Of a DNA stretch of 64,000 nt, positions 39,488 through 48,010 are shown in pieces. A program made the translations under genes and the position numbers. The stretch spans positions 5,218,501 through 5,282,500 of the forward strand of contig NZ_JAZIFY010000001.1 in the NCBI RefSeq assembly GCF_036634195.1, given 5' to 3'. The first letter of the stretch is position 1. Each line of letters begins with the position of its first letter. A model generated the notes under the pieces. That model was not told the DNA's origin and searched no databases. It was given only the letters and a program-made list of their open reading frames with translations. The stretch comes from Streptomyces sp. P9-A4. GTDB lineage: Bacteria > Actinomycetota > Actinomycetes > Streptomycetales > Streptomycetaceae.

Positions 39488-39964
39488 TCACGGCTTGCCG
39501 CGCCGTCCGCGCAGCTGCTCGGCGACGGGCTTGAGCGACTCGTGGAGGTCGCCGAGCGCCTCCCCGCCGATCTGGTCGATGAAGTGCTTGCGCACGGACT
39601 CGACGTGGTGCGGGGCGACCTTGTGCATGGTCTCCATGCCCGCGTCGGTGAGGACGGCGTAGAGCCCGCGCCGGTCGGACTCGCAGTTCTCGCGCCGTAC
39701 GAGCCCCGCGTTCTCCATGCGGGTGATCTGGTGCGAGAGCCGGCTCTTCGACTGGAGGGTGGCCGCGGCGAGATCGCTCATGCGCAGCCGCCGCTCCGCC
39801 GACTCCGAGAGGTTCACGAGGATCTCGTAGTCGTTCATCGTCAGTCCGAAGGGCTGGAGGTCCCGCTCCAGCTGGTACGTCAGCATTCTCTGGACGTCCA
39901 GGAACGTGCGCCACGCACACTGCTCGGCGTCGGTGAGCCACGGGGTGGCGGTCTCGGTCTCCAT
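39488..39964 (-). CDS. MarR-family transcriptional regulator
   Basis: A 158-residue winged-helix regulator. The DNA-binding region is RLRMSDLAAATLQSKSRLSHQITRMENAGLVRRE (about 66-99), with the wing SDRRGLYAVLTDAG. The first 35 residues and the last 50 form the dimer helices. Just upstream the sequence AAGTTGAATACTT (39974-39986) is an imperfect palindrome that could be its own operator. The target genes are unknown; the AIM24 cluster is upstream on the same strand. Confidence 0.87.
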   Translation of the reverse strand: METETATPWLTDAEQCAWRTFLDVQRMLTYQLERDLQPFGLTMNDYEILVNLSESAERRLRMSDLAAATLQSKSRLSHQITRMENAGLVRRENCESDRRGLYAVLTDAGMETMHKVAPHHVESVRKHFIDQIGGEALGDLHESLKPVAEQLRGRRGKP

Positions 39965-40047
39965 ATGTGGATTCTACCTAAGAAGTTGAATACTTGACGA
40001 AGCCTGGGAGCGGGCGTTCGGGGACGTCACACTCCGCAGACTACCGC

Positions 40048-40866
40048 TCACAGACCGAAGCGCCGCTGGAGGTCACCGAGCTGGCCGGGAAGGCGCGGTA
40101 CCGAGCCCGGCATGCCCTGGCCGGAACCGTGCGCCCCCTGTCCGCCGGGGACACCCGCCTGGGCCGGGGGCGCGCCGATCGCCCGGTCCGCCATCAGCAG
40201 TTCCGTCGACTGGAGCAGGACCGTGCCCGCGCCCACGAACTCGAACTGGTGCTCCTCGCCCGAGGTGCCCCCGATGCCCGTCAGCGCCCGGACGCCGCCC
40301 ATCACGCCCGTCATGTAGCCGTGGTCGTAGTGGTGGCAGGGGGAGGGGCAGTCCGCCCAGCCCACCAGCGCCTGCGGGTCCACCCGCATCGGCGGCTCCA
40401 TGAAGACCACCGGGCCGTTCGACGCCGCCACGAACTTTCCGGTGCCGATCAGCGTCACGAAACCCGGCACGATCGACTGCTTGAGCGCCAGCGTGGGCTG
40501 GTAGGCGAGGAGGTTGCCCGAACGGATCGTCAGGTTGCCCTCGTCCAGGTCGAAGGAGTTCACGTCGAAGGACCGGTCCGCGAGCAGCATCTTCCCGCTG
40601 CCCTCCGCGACCACCCAGTCGCTCGCGTGCAGCGGCGAGTGGAAGGAGGTGCGCACCAGCCGGTCGAGCCGCCCGTGCCCGATGCCGTTGAACTCGATCC
40701 GCCCGTAGTAGGCGATCATCTTGCCCTTCTGCAGGAACCACTGGGAGCCCTTGAGCTCCACGCAGAAGGTGTACGGGTTCACGTTGTCGTCCGACGGCAG
40801 CGTCGTCGGATCGTGGACCCCCTGGGGCCCAGGGGACCCGGGGATGCCCCATGTCGGCGTGCTCAC
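40048..40866 (-). CDS. AIM24-family protein A
   Basis: A 272-residue protein of the AIM24 (TIGR00266-like) family, predicted as a beta-helix or beta-roll of repeated strands. It has a Pro/Gly-rich N-terminus, the core IAYYGRIEFNGIG, MRVDPQALVGW and a histidine-rich segment HHYDHGYM, then a Gly/Pro-rich C-terminal tail with GAHGSGQGMPG. It is the third gene of a three-gene operon and its start overlaps gene B's stop by four bases. The family name comes from a yeast mitochondrial protein; its role in bacteria is not established. Confidence 0.8.
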   Translation of the reverse strand: MSTPTWGIPGSPGPQGVHDPTTLPSDDNVNPYTFCVELKGSQWFLQKGKMIAYYGRIEFNGIGHGRLDRLVRTSFHSPLHASDWVVAEGSGKMLLADRSFDVNSFDLDEGNLTIRSGNLLAYQPTLALKQSIVPGFVTLIGTGKFVAASNGPVVFMEPPMRVDPQALVGWADCPSPCHHYDHGYMTGVMGGVRALTGIGGTSGEEHQFEFVGAGTVLLQSTELLMADRAIGAPPAQAGVPGGQGAHGSGQGMPGSVPRLPGQLGDLQRRFGL

Positions 40867-41513
40867 AGCTTCTCCTCCGAGGCCTGGACGTACACCGCGC
40901 CGCTGCCGCTCAGCTCCAGCTGGAAGGCCTCGCCCGAGCCGCGGCCCACCATGTCGCGCCAGCCGAGCGCGGTGGACAGCTTGTTCCGTACGTCGCCGTG
41001 GTGGGCCACGTACGCCTGCGGGTCCACATGGACCGGGCGGCCCGGGGAGATCGGCAGTTCGATCACGCCGCCGTGCGCCATCACGGCCACCGAGCCGTGG
41101 CCCTTGAGGGTCGTCGTGAAGAGGCCCTGGCCGGTCACCTGGCCGCGGACCATGCCCATGACCCCGCCCTGCGAGCCCATGAACATCGTGCCCTGCTCCA
41201 GGGTGCCGTCGAAGGCCAGCAGCCGGTCGGCCTCCACGTACAGGGTGTCGCCGGTCATCGCGATCACCTGGATGTGGTGGCCGCCGTGCCCGAACATCAC
41301 CGTGCCGCTGCCCTCGACCGTCATCAGCGGGGTCGCCTCGCCGGCCACCCGGCGGCCGATCATCGACATCAGGCCGCCCTGGCCGCCCGCGATGTTCGGC
41401 GTGAAACTGACGTCGCCGCGGTACGCGAGCATCGCGCCGCGCTGGCTGAACATCCGCCGGCCGGGGACGAGGGTCGCCTCGACCATCTTCGAGTTGATCT
41501 CACGGAACGGCAT
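40863..41513 (-). CDS. AIM24-family protein B
   Basis: A 216-residue AIM24-family protein. Motifs shared with its neighbours are MLAYRGDVSFTP, EGSGTVMFGH, GQGLFTTTLKGHGSVAVMAHG and VHVDPQAYVAHHGDV. The start ATG at 41513 shares one base with the stop of gene C (TGATG) and the stop overlaps gene A by four bases, so all three are translationally coupled. No signal peptide is seen, so it is probably cytoplasmic. Confidence 0.82.
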   Translation of the reverse strand: MPFREINSKMVEATLVPGRRMFSQRGAMLAYRGDVSFTPNIAGGQGGLMSMIGRRVAGEATPLMTVEGSGTVMFGHGGHHIQVIAMTGDTLYVEADRLLAFDGTLEQGTMFMGSQGGVMGMVRGQVTGQGLFTTTLKGHGSVAVMAHGGVIELPISPGRPVHVDPQAYVAHHGDVRNKLSTALGWRDMVGRGSGEAFQLELSGSGAVYVQASEEKL

Positions 41514-42151
41514 CAGACGTCGCCCCCGATCGTGTTCCGCTCGCTCGGCTGGACGTACACCAGGCCGTCCCCCTCGAAGCGGATCTGGAAGGCCTCGCCG
41601 CCGCCCTCGCCCATCAGTGTGCGGAAGTTCACCCCGGTCTGGAGGTGCTGCTGGAGGTTGCCCTGGTGTGCGATGTACGCGCCCGGGTCGACCTGGAGCG
41701 GGTACTGCGGGGTCACCCGCAGCACCACCGCCGGGCCGTCGGACATGATCGCCGCCTGGCCCGTGCCCTCCACCGTCGTGGTGAAGAGGCCGTTGCCGGT
41801 CGCGCCGCCGCGCAGGCCCGTGAAGGTCGTGCCGGTCCGCAGACCCGCGTCCGTGCACAGGAGGTTGCTCGCCTCCACCCACAGCTTCTCGCCGTGCAGC
41901 GAGACGAGGTTGATCTCGGCGGCCCGGTCGGCGAACCAGCAGGTCCCCTGGCCGCGCACCTCCATCACCTCCATCTGCTCACCCGTGAGCCGGCGGGTCA
42001 CCATGCCGCGCAGGCCCTCACCGCCGCCGCTCATCTTCTTGAACGCCATCTGGCCGTCGTAGGCGACCATCGAGCCGTTCTTCGCCTTGACGGCGTCGCC
42101 GGTCATGGAGACGGCGAGCACCCTGCTGCCCTGGAGTCGGAACGTTGCCAC
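41513..42151 (-). CDS. AIM24-family protein C (first gene of the operon)
   Basis: A 212-residue AIM24-family protein, first of the three. It has [45 protein letters not shown] and [18 protein letters not shown], the same motif order as B. The three therefore arose by duplication. The promoter should lie in the 107-base gap shared with the divergent DUF3817 gene. Confidence 0.82.
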   Translation of the reverse strand: MATFRLQGSRVLAVSMTGDAVKAKNGSMVAYDGQMAFKKMSGGGEGLRGMVTRRLTGEQMEVMEVRGQGTCWFADRAAEINLVSLHGEKLWVEASNLLCTDAGLRTGTTFTGLRGGATGNGLFTTTVEGTGQAAIMSDGPAVVLRVTPQYPLQVDPGAYIAHQGNLQQHLQTGVNFRTLMGEGGGEAFQIRFEGDGLVYVQPSERNTIGGDV

Positions 42152-42198
42152 CCGAGGAAGGTACTGGGGACCCGGTCAAAGGAACAGCAAAGTCTCCG

Positions 42199-42223
42199 TG
42201 CACAATGGTCGGGCCCTTGTGCA
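42199..42223. promoter_or_regulatory. Inverted repeat in the AIM24/DUF3817 divergent promoter region
   Basis: Perfect arms TGCACAA and TTGTGCA are 11 bases apart, so their centres are 18 bases apart, within the 107-base region between two divergent genes. CACAAT inside the left arm could act as a -10. It is a candidate operator for a dimeric regulator. Confidence 0.4.
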
Positions 42224-42258
42224 TCCGTTCACAAGATCGAACGAAGGTGACCCCCTCC

Positions 42259-42612
42259 GTGGACCTCAAGACCGCTTCCTCCCTCCACCGGCTCCGTCTC
42301 GTCTCCGCGCCGGAGGCCGTCTCGTTCCTGCTCCTGCTGCTCTGCTCGGTGCTCAAGCGGACGACGGACTTCAACGCGGTGCCGGTCATGGGCGCGATCC
42401 ACGGCGTGCTGTTCATCCTCTACGTCCTCTTCTGGCTCGACGCCTGGAACCGCACCAAGTGGAGCTTCGGGACCGCCGCGCTGTACTTCGTCCTCTCGGT
42501 GCTGCCCCTGGGCGGCTTCTACGCCGAGCGGAAGCTGAAGCGCGAGGCCGAGAACGCGGTCATCGCCTCCCGCGCCCGCGCCGCGGCGGCCGAGGGCGCG
42601 GTGAAGGCGTGA
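42259..42612 (+). CDS. DUF3817 membrane protein (copy 1)
   Basis: A 117-residue protein with three hydrophobic segments (about residues 16-32, 43-60 and 72-90) and a charged Arg/Glu/Ala C-terminus. It carries the family pattern [23 protein letters not shown] and [15 protein letters not shown]. The start is a GTG at 42259 with GAAGGTGA upstream. The stop overlaps the next gene's GTG by four bases. A second copy is at 51028. The function is unknown. Confidence 0.78.
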   Translation: MDLKTASSLHRLRLVSAPEAVSFLLLLLCSVLKRTTDFNAVPVMGAIHGVLFILYVLFWLDAWNRTKWSFGTAALYFVLSVLPLGGFYAERKLKREAENAVIASRARAAAAEGAVKA

Positions 42613-42902
42613 TCGTCGCGTTCTCCGTGACCCCGCTGGGTGTGGGGGAGGAGGTCGGCGAGTACGTCGCCGACGCCGTCCGGGTCGTCCGCGAGTCCGG
42701 GCTGCCGAACCGTACGGATGCCATGTTCACGTCCATCGAGGGCGAGTGGGACGAGGTCATGGACGTCGTGAAGCGCGCCGTGGCCGCCGTGGAGGCGCGG
42801 GCGCCGCGCGTCTCGGTGGTACTCAAGGCCGACATCCGGCCCGGTGTCACCGACGGTCTGACCGCGAAGGTCGAGACGGTGGAGCGGCACCTCGGCGCCT
42901 GA
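42609..42902 (+). CDS. MTH1187-type thiamine-binding-like protein (DUF77)
   Basis: A 97-residue ferredoxin-like domain protein of the YqgV/MTH1187 family, some members of which bind thiamine or HMP. It begins [20 protein letters not shown] and has [20 protein letters not shown] and [12 protein letters not shown], the family strands and helices. It is translationally coupled to DUF3817 (GTGA overlap). No ligand can be assigned from sequence alone. Confidence 0.82.
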   Translation: MIVAFSVTPLGVGEEVGEYVADAVRVVRESGLPNRTDAMFTSIEGEWDEVMDVVKRAVAAVEARAPRVSVVLKADIRPGVTDGLTAKVETVERHLGA

Positions 42903-42924
42903 CGCCGACCCGTTCCGCATCACC

Positions 42925-42967
42925 GAAGCCCCCGGTCCCGAACCCGCCGTTCGGGACCGGGGGCTTC
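42925..42967 (+). terminator. Terminator after the DUF3817-thiamine-binding pair
   Basis: Perfect 19-base arms, beginning GAAGCCCCCGGTCCCGAAC, flank the five-base loop CCGCC, 22 bases after the stop codon. Confidence 0.88.
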
Positions 42968-43086
42968 TGCCGTGGCCGAGCTCCCGTACCCGCTGATGCC
43001 GCCCACTCGGACGACTCCAGTCGACACGCCGAAGGTTTGCCCCTTTTGTTGGTGTATCGACCCGTTCGACGAGAGCTGGAGGCGCC

Positions 43087-44901
43087 GTGCGGCCGGGAGG
43101 CTACGACTACGACACCTACAGCCGACTCGCCGGTCGGCTCACGGAACCGGACCCGGTGGCCTACGAGGTGCAGTACCGAAGTCTGCTCGCGAAGGAGCCG
43201 CACCGCATACGGGCCGTCCTCCTCATGTGCCTCGCACCGGTCCTCTCGGCCGTCCTCCTGGCCTATCTCGTCTGGCCGAGCCACTGGACCGTCCGCGAGG
43301 GCGGCGAGGAATGGCTCGTCCACCTCGACACCGTGATGCTGGTGTCGATCGGCCTCATCTGCTTCTTCATGCTGGTGAACGTCACGTCGATCGCCCACGC
43401 CACCATGGTCGCCCGCGACCCGATACCCGTGTACGCCGAACAGGACACCCGCGTCGCCTTCCTCACCACGTACGTCCCGGGCAAGGAACCGCTCTCCATG
43501 GTCCGCGGCACCCTCGAAGGCGCCACCCGGCTGCGGCACGACGGCCCGCTCGACATCTGGCTCCTCGACGAGGGCGACTCCGACGACGCCAAGGCGCTCT
43601 GCGCCGAACTCGGCGTCCGCCACTTCACCCGCGCTCGCGTCCCCGAGTGGAACCGGAAGAAGGGCCCGCACAGGGCGAGGACCAAGCACGGCAACTACAA
43701 CGCCTGGCTCGCCCTGCACGGCGACGACTACGACTACTTCGCCTCCGTGGACACCGACCACGTCCCGCTCCCCAACTTCCTGGAGCGGATGCTCGGCTAC
43801 TTCCGCGACCCCGACATCGCCTTCGTCGTCGGCCCGCAGGTGTACGGCAACTACACCAACATCGTCACCAAGGCCGCCGAGTCGCAGCAGTTCCTCTTCC
43901 ACGCCCTCATCCAGCGCGCCGGGAACCGCTACCACGCACCCATGTTCGTCGGCACGAACAACGTCGTCCGGATCTCCGCCCTCAAGCAGATCGGCGGCCT
44001 GTACGACTCCGTCACCGAGGACATGGCCACCGGCTTCGAACTGCACCGCAGGAAGAACCCGCGCACCGGCCGCTTCTGGCGCTCCGTCTACACCCCCGAC
44101 GTGCTCGCCGTGGGCGAGGGGCCGGCCTCCTGGACCGACTTCTTCACCCAGCAGCTCCGCTGGTCCCGGGGCACGTACGAGACGATCGTCAAGCAGTTCT
44201 GGAAGGCGCCCTTCCGCACCCCGCCGGGCCGCTTCCTCAACTACACCCTGATGCTCGTCTACTACCCGATGACGGCCGTCAACTGGTTCGTCGGCATCCT
44301 CAGCTGCGTCCTCCACCTCTGGCTCGGCGCCTCCGGCACCCAGGTCTCCACCCATGTGTGGCTGATGATCTACAGCGACGCCGTCGCCCTCCAGATCGGC
44401 CTTTACCTCTGGAACCGCCGGCACAACGTCTCGCCCCACGAACCCGAGGGCTCCGGCGGCCTCGCCGGCATGGCGATGTCCGCGCTCTCCGCGCCCATCT
44501 ACCTCAAGTCCCTCGGCTCGGCGGTGCTGCGCACCCGGGGCCGCTTCGTCGTCACCCCCAAGGGCGGCGAGGCCAGCCCCGACCGGCTTTTTACCTTCCG
44601 CGTCCACCTCTACTGGGCGGTGGTCCTCATCGCCTCACTGGCCGCCTCCGTCCACTACGGCCACACCCACGCGGCCATGCACACCTGGGCGTCCCTCGCC
44701 CTGGTCGTCTCGCTGGCCCCGGTGACCCTGTGGGCCTGGACGACGGTACGGGCCCGCCGTGTGCGGCGGGTCCGCGACCGCGCCAGGGCCCGCGCCCGCC
44801 TGCGCGGTCTCGCGGACGCCCGCGAAGGGGTCGGGGTCCTCCCCGCCACCGTCCCGCCCGCCGCCCCCGCACCCGCCCCCACGACGACCGGAGGGAACTG
44901 A
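43087..44901 (+). CDS. cslA: CslA-type family 2 glycosyltransferase (cellulose synthase-like)
   Basis: CslA makes a beta-glucan-like polymer at the hyphal tip and, in S. coelicolor, interacts with DivIVA. The 604-residue protein has two N-terminal membrane helices (about 42-62 and 82-103) and a cytoplasmic GT2 domain with the UDP-sugar aspartates in DEGDSDD (161-167), VDTDH (221-225), catalytic TED (310-312) and QQLRW (355-359). Further membrane helices follow and a Pro/Ala/Thr-rich tail. All GT2 catalytic residues are present. GGAGG precedes the GTG start at only four bases. glxA follows after three bases, so the two are one operon. Confidence 0.92.
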   Translation: MRPGGYDYDTYSRLAGRLTEPDPVAYEVQYRSLLAKEPHRIRAVLLMCLAPVLSAVLLAYLVWPSHWTVREGGEEWLVHLDTVMLVSIGLICFFMLVNVTSIAHATMVARDPIPVYAEQDTRVAFLTTYVPGKEPLSMVRGTLEGATRLRHDGPLDIWLLDEGDSDDAKALCAELGVRHFTRARVPEWNRKKGPHRARTKHGNYNAWLALHGDDYDYFASVDTDHVPLPNFLERMLGYFRDPDIAFVVGPQVYGNYTNIVTKAAESQQFLFHALIQRAGNRYHAPMFVGTNNVVRISALKQIGGLYDSVTEDMATGFELHRRKNPRTGRFWRSVYTPDVLAVGEGPASWTDFFTQQLRWSRGTYETIVKQFWKAPFRTPPGRFLNYTLMLVYYPMTAVNWFVGILSCVLHLWLGASGTQVSTHVWLMIYSDAVALQIGLYLWNRRHNVSPHEPEGSGGLAGMAMSALSAPIYLKSLGSAVLRTRGRFVVTPKGGEASPDRLFTFRVHLYWAVVLIASLAASVHYGHTHAAMHTWASLALVVSLAPVTLWAWTTVRARRVRRVRDRARARARLRGLADAREGVGVLPATVPPAAPAPAPTTTGGN

Positions 44902-44904
44902 GCC

Positions 44905-46866
44905 ATGGCCTACCGGCCGTCGAAGAAGTTCAAGAAGACCCTGTTCGGCAGCGCCGCGGTGCTGGTCCTCGCGGCGCTCAACGCCCCCGCCGCCGTCTCC
45001 TTCGCCGAGGAGAAGTACCACGCCTACAAGATCGCCCAGCCCGGGTACCAGCGGGAGTTCGGCTCCTGGGCCGAGGTCGCCGTCCCCGACGGCTACCGCA
45101 TCAACGCCATCCACGCCGCCCTCCTGCACACCGGCAAGGTGCTGCTGATCGCCGGCTCCGGCAACAACCAGAAGAACTTCGACGCCGGGACCTTCGAGAC
45201 CATCCTCTGGGACCCGGCCAAGAACACCTTCACGAAGATCCCCACCCCCGTGGACTTCTTCTGCTCCGGCCACACCCAGCTCGCCGACGGCCGGCTGCTC
45301 GTCGCCGGCGGCACCGCCCGCTACGAGATCCTCGGCGGCGAGGTCAAGAAGGCCGGCGGCGGCATGCGCGTCAAGAACGAGAACCCCGACGAGGCCGTCA
45401 CCCTGAAGAAGGGCACCGTCTTCCGCTCCCCGTCCGGGGTCGAGTACGTCTCCAAGACCGACGTCACCGTCCCCAAGGCCAAGCGCGAGTTCGAGATCTC
45501 GTACTTCGAGAGCGGTCAGATGAAGCCCTGGAAGGCCAAGGTCACCGCCGCCGAGACCCGGGTCTTCGTCGAGGCCCGCAAGGAGGGCCCGCAGGCCCTC
45601 ACCACCCAGGCCGCCCAGTACGAGGTCGTCGGCCTCAAGGGCGATGCCGCCGACAACGTCTACGGCCTCGCGCAGAAGATCACCACCGAGAAGCAGGACT
45701 TCCAGGGCATCAGGAGCGCCTACGAGTTCGACCCGAAGGCCGAGAAGTACATCCCGGTCGCGCCCATGAAGGACGCCCGCTGGTACCCCACCCTCGTCGG
45801 ACTCGAGGACGGCAAGGTCCTCGCCGTCTCCGGACTCAACGACGTCGGCGACGTCGTCCCCGGCGACAACGAGATCTACGACCCCGAGACCAAGACGTGG
45901 TCCAAGGGCCCCTTCCACTACTTCCCCACCTACCCCTCCCTCTTCCTCACCAAGGGCGGAAAGCTCCTCTACACCGGCTCCAACGCCGGCTACGGCCCCG
46001 CCGAGAAGGGCCGCGCGCCGGGCCTGTGGGACCTGAGCAAGAACTCCTTCACCGAGCTCGGCGGGCTCACCGACACCGACCAGCTGGAGACCTCCGCCTC
46101 CCTGCTGCTCCCGCCCGCCCAGAACCAGAAGGTCATGGTCCTCGGCGGCGGCGGGGTCGGCGAGTCCTCCAAGTCCACCGCCCGCACCTCCATCGTCGAT
46201 GTCTCCGCAGACAGCCCCGTCTTCACCGACGGACCGTCCCTCCCGCAGGGCACCCGCTACCTCAGCAGCGTCCTGATGCCCGACGACACCGTCTTCACCA
46301 GCGGCGGATCCGAGGACTACCGGGGCCGCAGCGGCAGCGACATCCTCAAGGCCCAGTTCTACGACCCCAGGGCCAACGCCTTCACCGAGGCCGCCGAACC
46401 CACCGTCGGCCGCAACTACCACTCCGAGGCGCTGCTGCTCCCCGACGGCCGGGTCGCCACCTTCGGCTCCGACCCGCTCTTCGACGACAAGGACAACACC
46501 AAGCTCGGCACCTTCGAACAGCGCATCGAGGTCTTCACCCCGCCCTACCTCCACAAGGCCGGCGCCGACCGGCCGGTCCTGGGGGAGGGGCCGCGGGAAC
46601 TCGACCAGAACGGCCGCGCCACCTTCAGGACCAAGGACGCCGGCCGGATCGCGAAGGCCCGGCTGATGCGGCCCAGCGCCGTCACCCACACGACCGACGT
46701 CGAACAGCGCTCGATCGAACTGGGCCTGCGCAAGGGCCGGGACGGGCTGACGGTCACCGTCGACGTACCGCAGGACCGGACCCTGGTCCCGCCCGGCTGG
46801 TACATGCTCTTCGTCACCGACGCGAACGGCATCCCGTCCGAGGCGCAGTGGATCCAGGTGATCTGA
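44905..46866 (+). CDS. glxA: GlxA, copper-radical oxidase for tip glycan maturation
   Basis: GlxA is a membrane-anchored mono-copper oxidase of the galactose oxidase type needed with CslA for glycan deposition at tips. The 653-residue protein has an N-terminal uncleaved-looking signal anchor (TLFGSAAVLVLAALNAPAAV, about 12-31). By comparison with galactose oxidase the radical cofactor pair is Cys-120 (DFFCSGHTQL) and Tyr-294 (ARWYPTLV), and the other copper ligands are Tyr-505/His-506 (GRNYHSEALLLPDG) and His-595 (SAVTHTTD). All are present. Repeated DGRxxxxGG kelch blades and a C-terminal immunoglobulin-like domain complete it. Start ATG 44905 is three bases after cslA. Confidence 0.93.
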   Translation: MAYRPSKKFKKTLFGSAAVLVLAALNAPAAVSFAEEKYHAYKIAQPGYQREFGSWAEVAVPDGYRINAIHAALLHTGKVLLIAGSGNNQKNFDAGTFETILWDPAKNTFTKIPTPVDFFCSGHTQLADGRLLVAGGTARYEILGGEVKKAGGGMRVKNENPDEAVTLKKGTVFRSPSGVEYVSKTDVTVPKAKREFEISYFESGQMKPWKAKVTAAETRVFVEARKEGPQALTTQAAQYEVVGLKGDAADNVYGLAQKITTEKQDFQGIRSAYEFDPKAEKYIPVAPMKDARWYPTLVGLEDGKVLAVSGLNDVGDVVPGDNEIYDPETKTWSKGPFHYFPTYPSLFLTKGGKLLYTGSNAGYGPAEKGRAPGLWDLSKNSFTELGGLTDTDQLETSASLLLPPAQNQKVMVLGGGGVGESSKSTARTSIVDVSADSPVFTDGPSLPQGTRYLSSVLMPDDTVFTSGGSEDYRGRSGSDILKAQFYDPRANAFTEAAEPTVGRNYHSEALLLPDGRVATFGSDPLFDDKDNTKLGTFEQRIEVFTPPYLHKAGADRPVLGEGPRELDQNGRATFRTKDAGRIAKARLMRPSAVTHTTDVEQRSIELGLRKGRDGLTVTVDVPQDRTLVPPGWYMLFVTDANGIPSEAQWIQVI

Positions 46867-46905
46867 GCCGAGCCGAGCTGAGCCGAGCCGAGCTGGGCTG
46901 AGCTG
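46866..46905 (+). repeat. Pentanucleotide-based tandem repeat after glxA
   Basis: The 15-mer AGCCGAGCCGAGCTG occurs twice in direct succession (46866-46880 and 46881-46895) and then decays into GGCTGAGCTG. It starts on the last base of the glxA stop codon and fills the gap to the convergent GH6 gene. Confidence 0.75.
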
Positions 46906-46917
46906 CCGGGCGGGCGG

Positions 46918-47934
46918 CTAGTTCTTCGCCCGGCGCGCCAGACCCAGCGCGTAGTCCGGCCACCAGGTCCCGGCCGCCGGGCCGCCCCGGCACTGGCCGT
47001 CCGAGTCGCCGGGGCGCTTGATCCACAGGTACGCGTCGACCAGGCCGTCCCCGGTCCGGTCCGTCGGCGGCACGCCGAGCGCCCGGCCCGGCGGATTGCA
47101 CCAGGCCTCCTCCCGGTCGCCCGGGAGGGGGCCGTCGCCGTTGCGGCTGGTGTCCACCGTGAAGTGGGTGCCGCCGAGCAGCCCGGAGAGGGTCGCGCCG
47201 AAGCCCCGCACGATGTCGTTCGTCTGGAAGTTGGAGACGTTCAGCGAGAAGCCGTCCGCGCGGGCGACCCCGGCCCGCCGCAGCGGCTCCACCAGCTTCC
47301 CCGGGTCGTCGATCCAGGCCGGATTGCCCGCGTCCAGATAGACCCGGGTGCGCGGCTGCCGCTTCAGCCGCTCGATCGCCTCCGCGAGCAGCCGGTAGCG
47401 CTCGTCGTGGTACTGCGCCGGGGTGCAGCCGTCCGCCATGTGCGGCACCGCGTCCGGCTCCAGGACGACGATCGCGGAGGAGTCCCCGAGCGCCGTCGCG
47501 AAGGAGTCGATCCAGTTCCGGTAGGCCTGCGCGTCGTGCGAGCCGCCCGCCGAGTACATCCCGCAGTCGCGGTGCGGGATGTTGTACGCCACGAAGACGG
47601 CCGTACGGTTCTGGGCCGCCGCGCCCCGCACCGCCCGGGTGATCTCCGGCACCGGGTCGTCACCCGCCGGCCAGTCCGCGACCGGCCGGTCCGCGATCCG
47701 CTTCAGGACGCGGGCGTCCTCGGTCCTGCCCTGCGCCTCGTACCGGCGGACCTGCTTCGCCGCGTCGCTCTCCGGGTCGACCCAGAACGGCGACCCGCTC
47801 GCGGGCGCCGCGGCCTCGCCGCGCGTGGACGGCGGGCCGACCGGGCCCTTCGGGGACTCGTCCTCACCGCACCCGGCCAGGAGCAGCGCGGAGACGAGCG
47901 TCAGGGCGACGGCGGTGACGGTGCGGCGGGACAT
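46918..47934 (-). CDS. GH6 endoglucanase-like lipoprotein
   Basis: A predicted cell-surface glucanase of 338 residues. The lipobox LAGC places the lipidated cysteine at residue 22 after the signal SRRTVTAVALTLVSALLLA. The GH6 signatures are YNIPHRDCGMYSAGG (catalytic-site Asp-123), IVVLEPDAVPHM (catalytic acid Asp-161), VYLDAGNPAWI and HFTVDTSRNGDG. Convergence with cslA-glxA matches the CslZ-like endoglucanase that, from memory, accompanies these genes in S. coelicolor, where it would trim the CslA glycan. The ATG at 47934 gives a normal signal peptide; the frame is open to 47997. Confidence 0.88.
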   Translation of the reverse strand: MSRRTVTAVALTLVSALLLAGCGEDESPKGPVGPPSTRGEAAAPASGSPFWVDPESDAAKQVRRYEAQGRTEDARVLKRIADRPVADWPAGDDPVPEITRAVRGAAAQNRTAVFVAYNIPHRDCGMYSAGGSHDAQAYRNWIDSFATALGDSSAIVVLEPDAVPHMADGCTPAQYHDERYRLLAEAIERLKRQPRTRVYLDAGNPAWIDDPGKLVEPLRRAGVARADGFSLNVSNFQTNDIVRGFGATLSGLLGGTHFTVDTSRNGDGPLPGDREEAWCNPPGRALGVPPTDRTGDGLVDAYLWIKRPGDSDGQCRGGPAAGTWWPDYALGLARRAKN

Positions 47935-48010
47935 CCGGCCCCCAGAGTCGGGTACGAGACGGTGCGAAACCGTGCGTGAGGCGACAATACGGGTCATCGT
48001 GACACGAGGG

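Noticed and set aside
43087..47934. Horizontal acquisition of cslA-glxA-GH6 as an island
   Set aside because: Base composition, codon use and hairpin terminator style are the same as the neighbours, and no integrase, tRNA site or terminal repeat is present. Relocation within the genus cannot be excluded.
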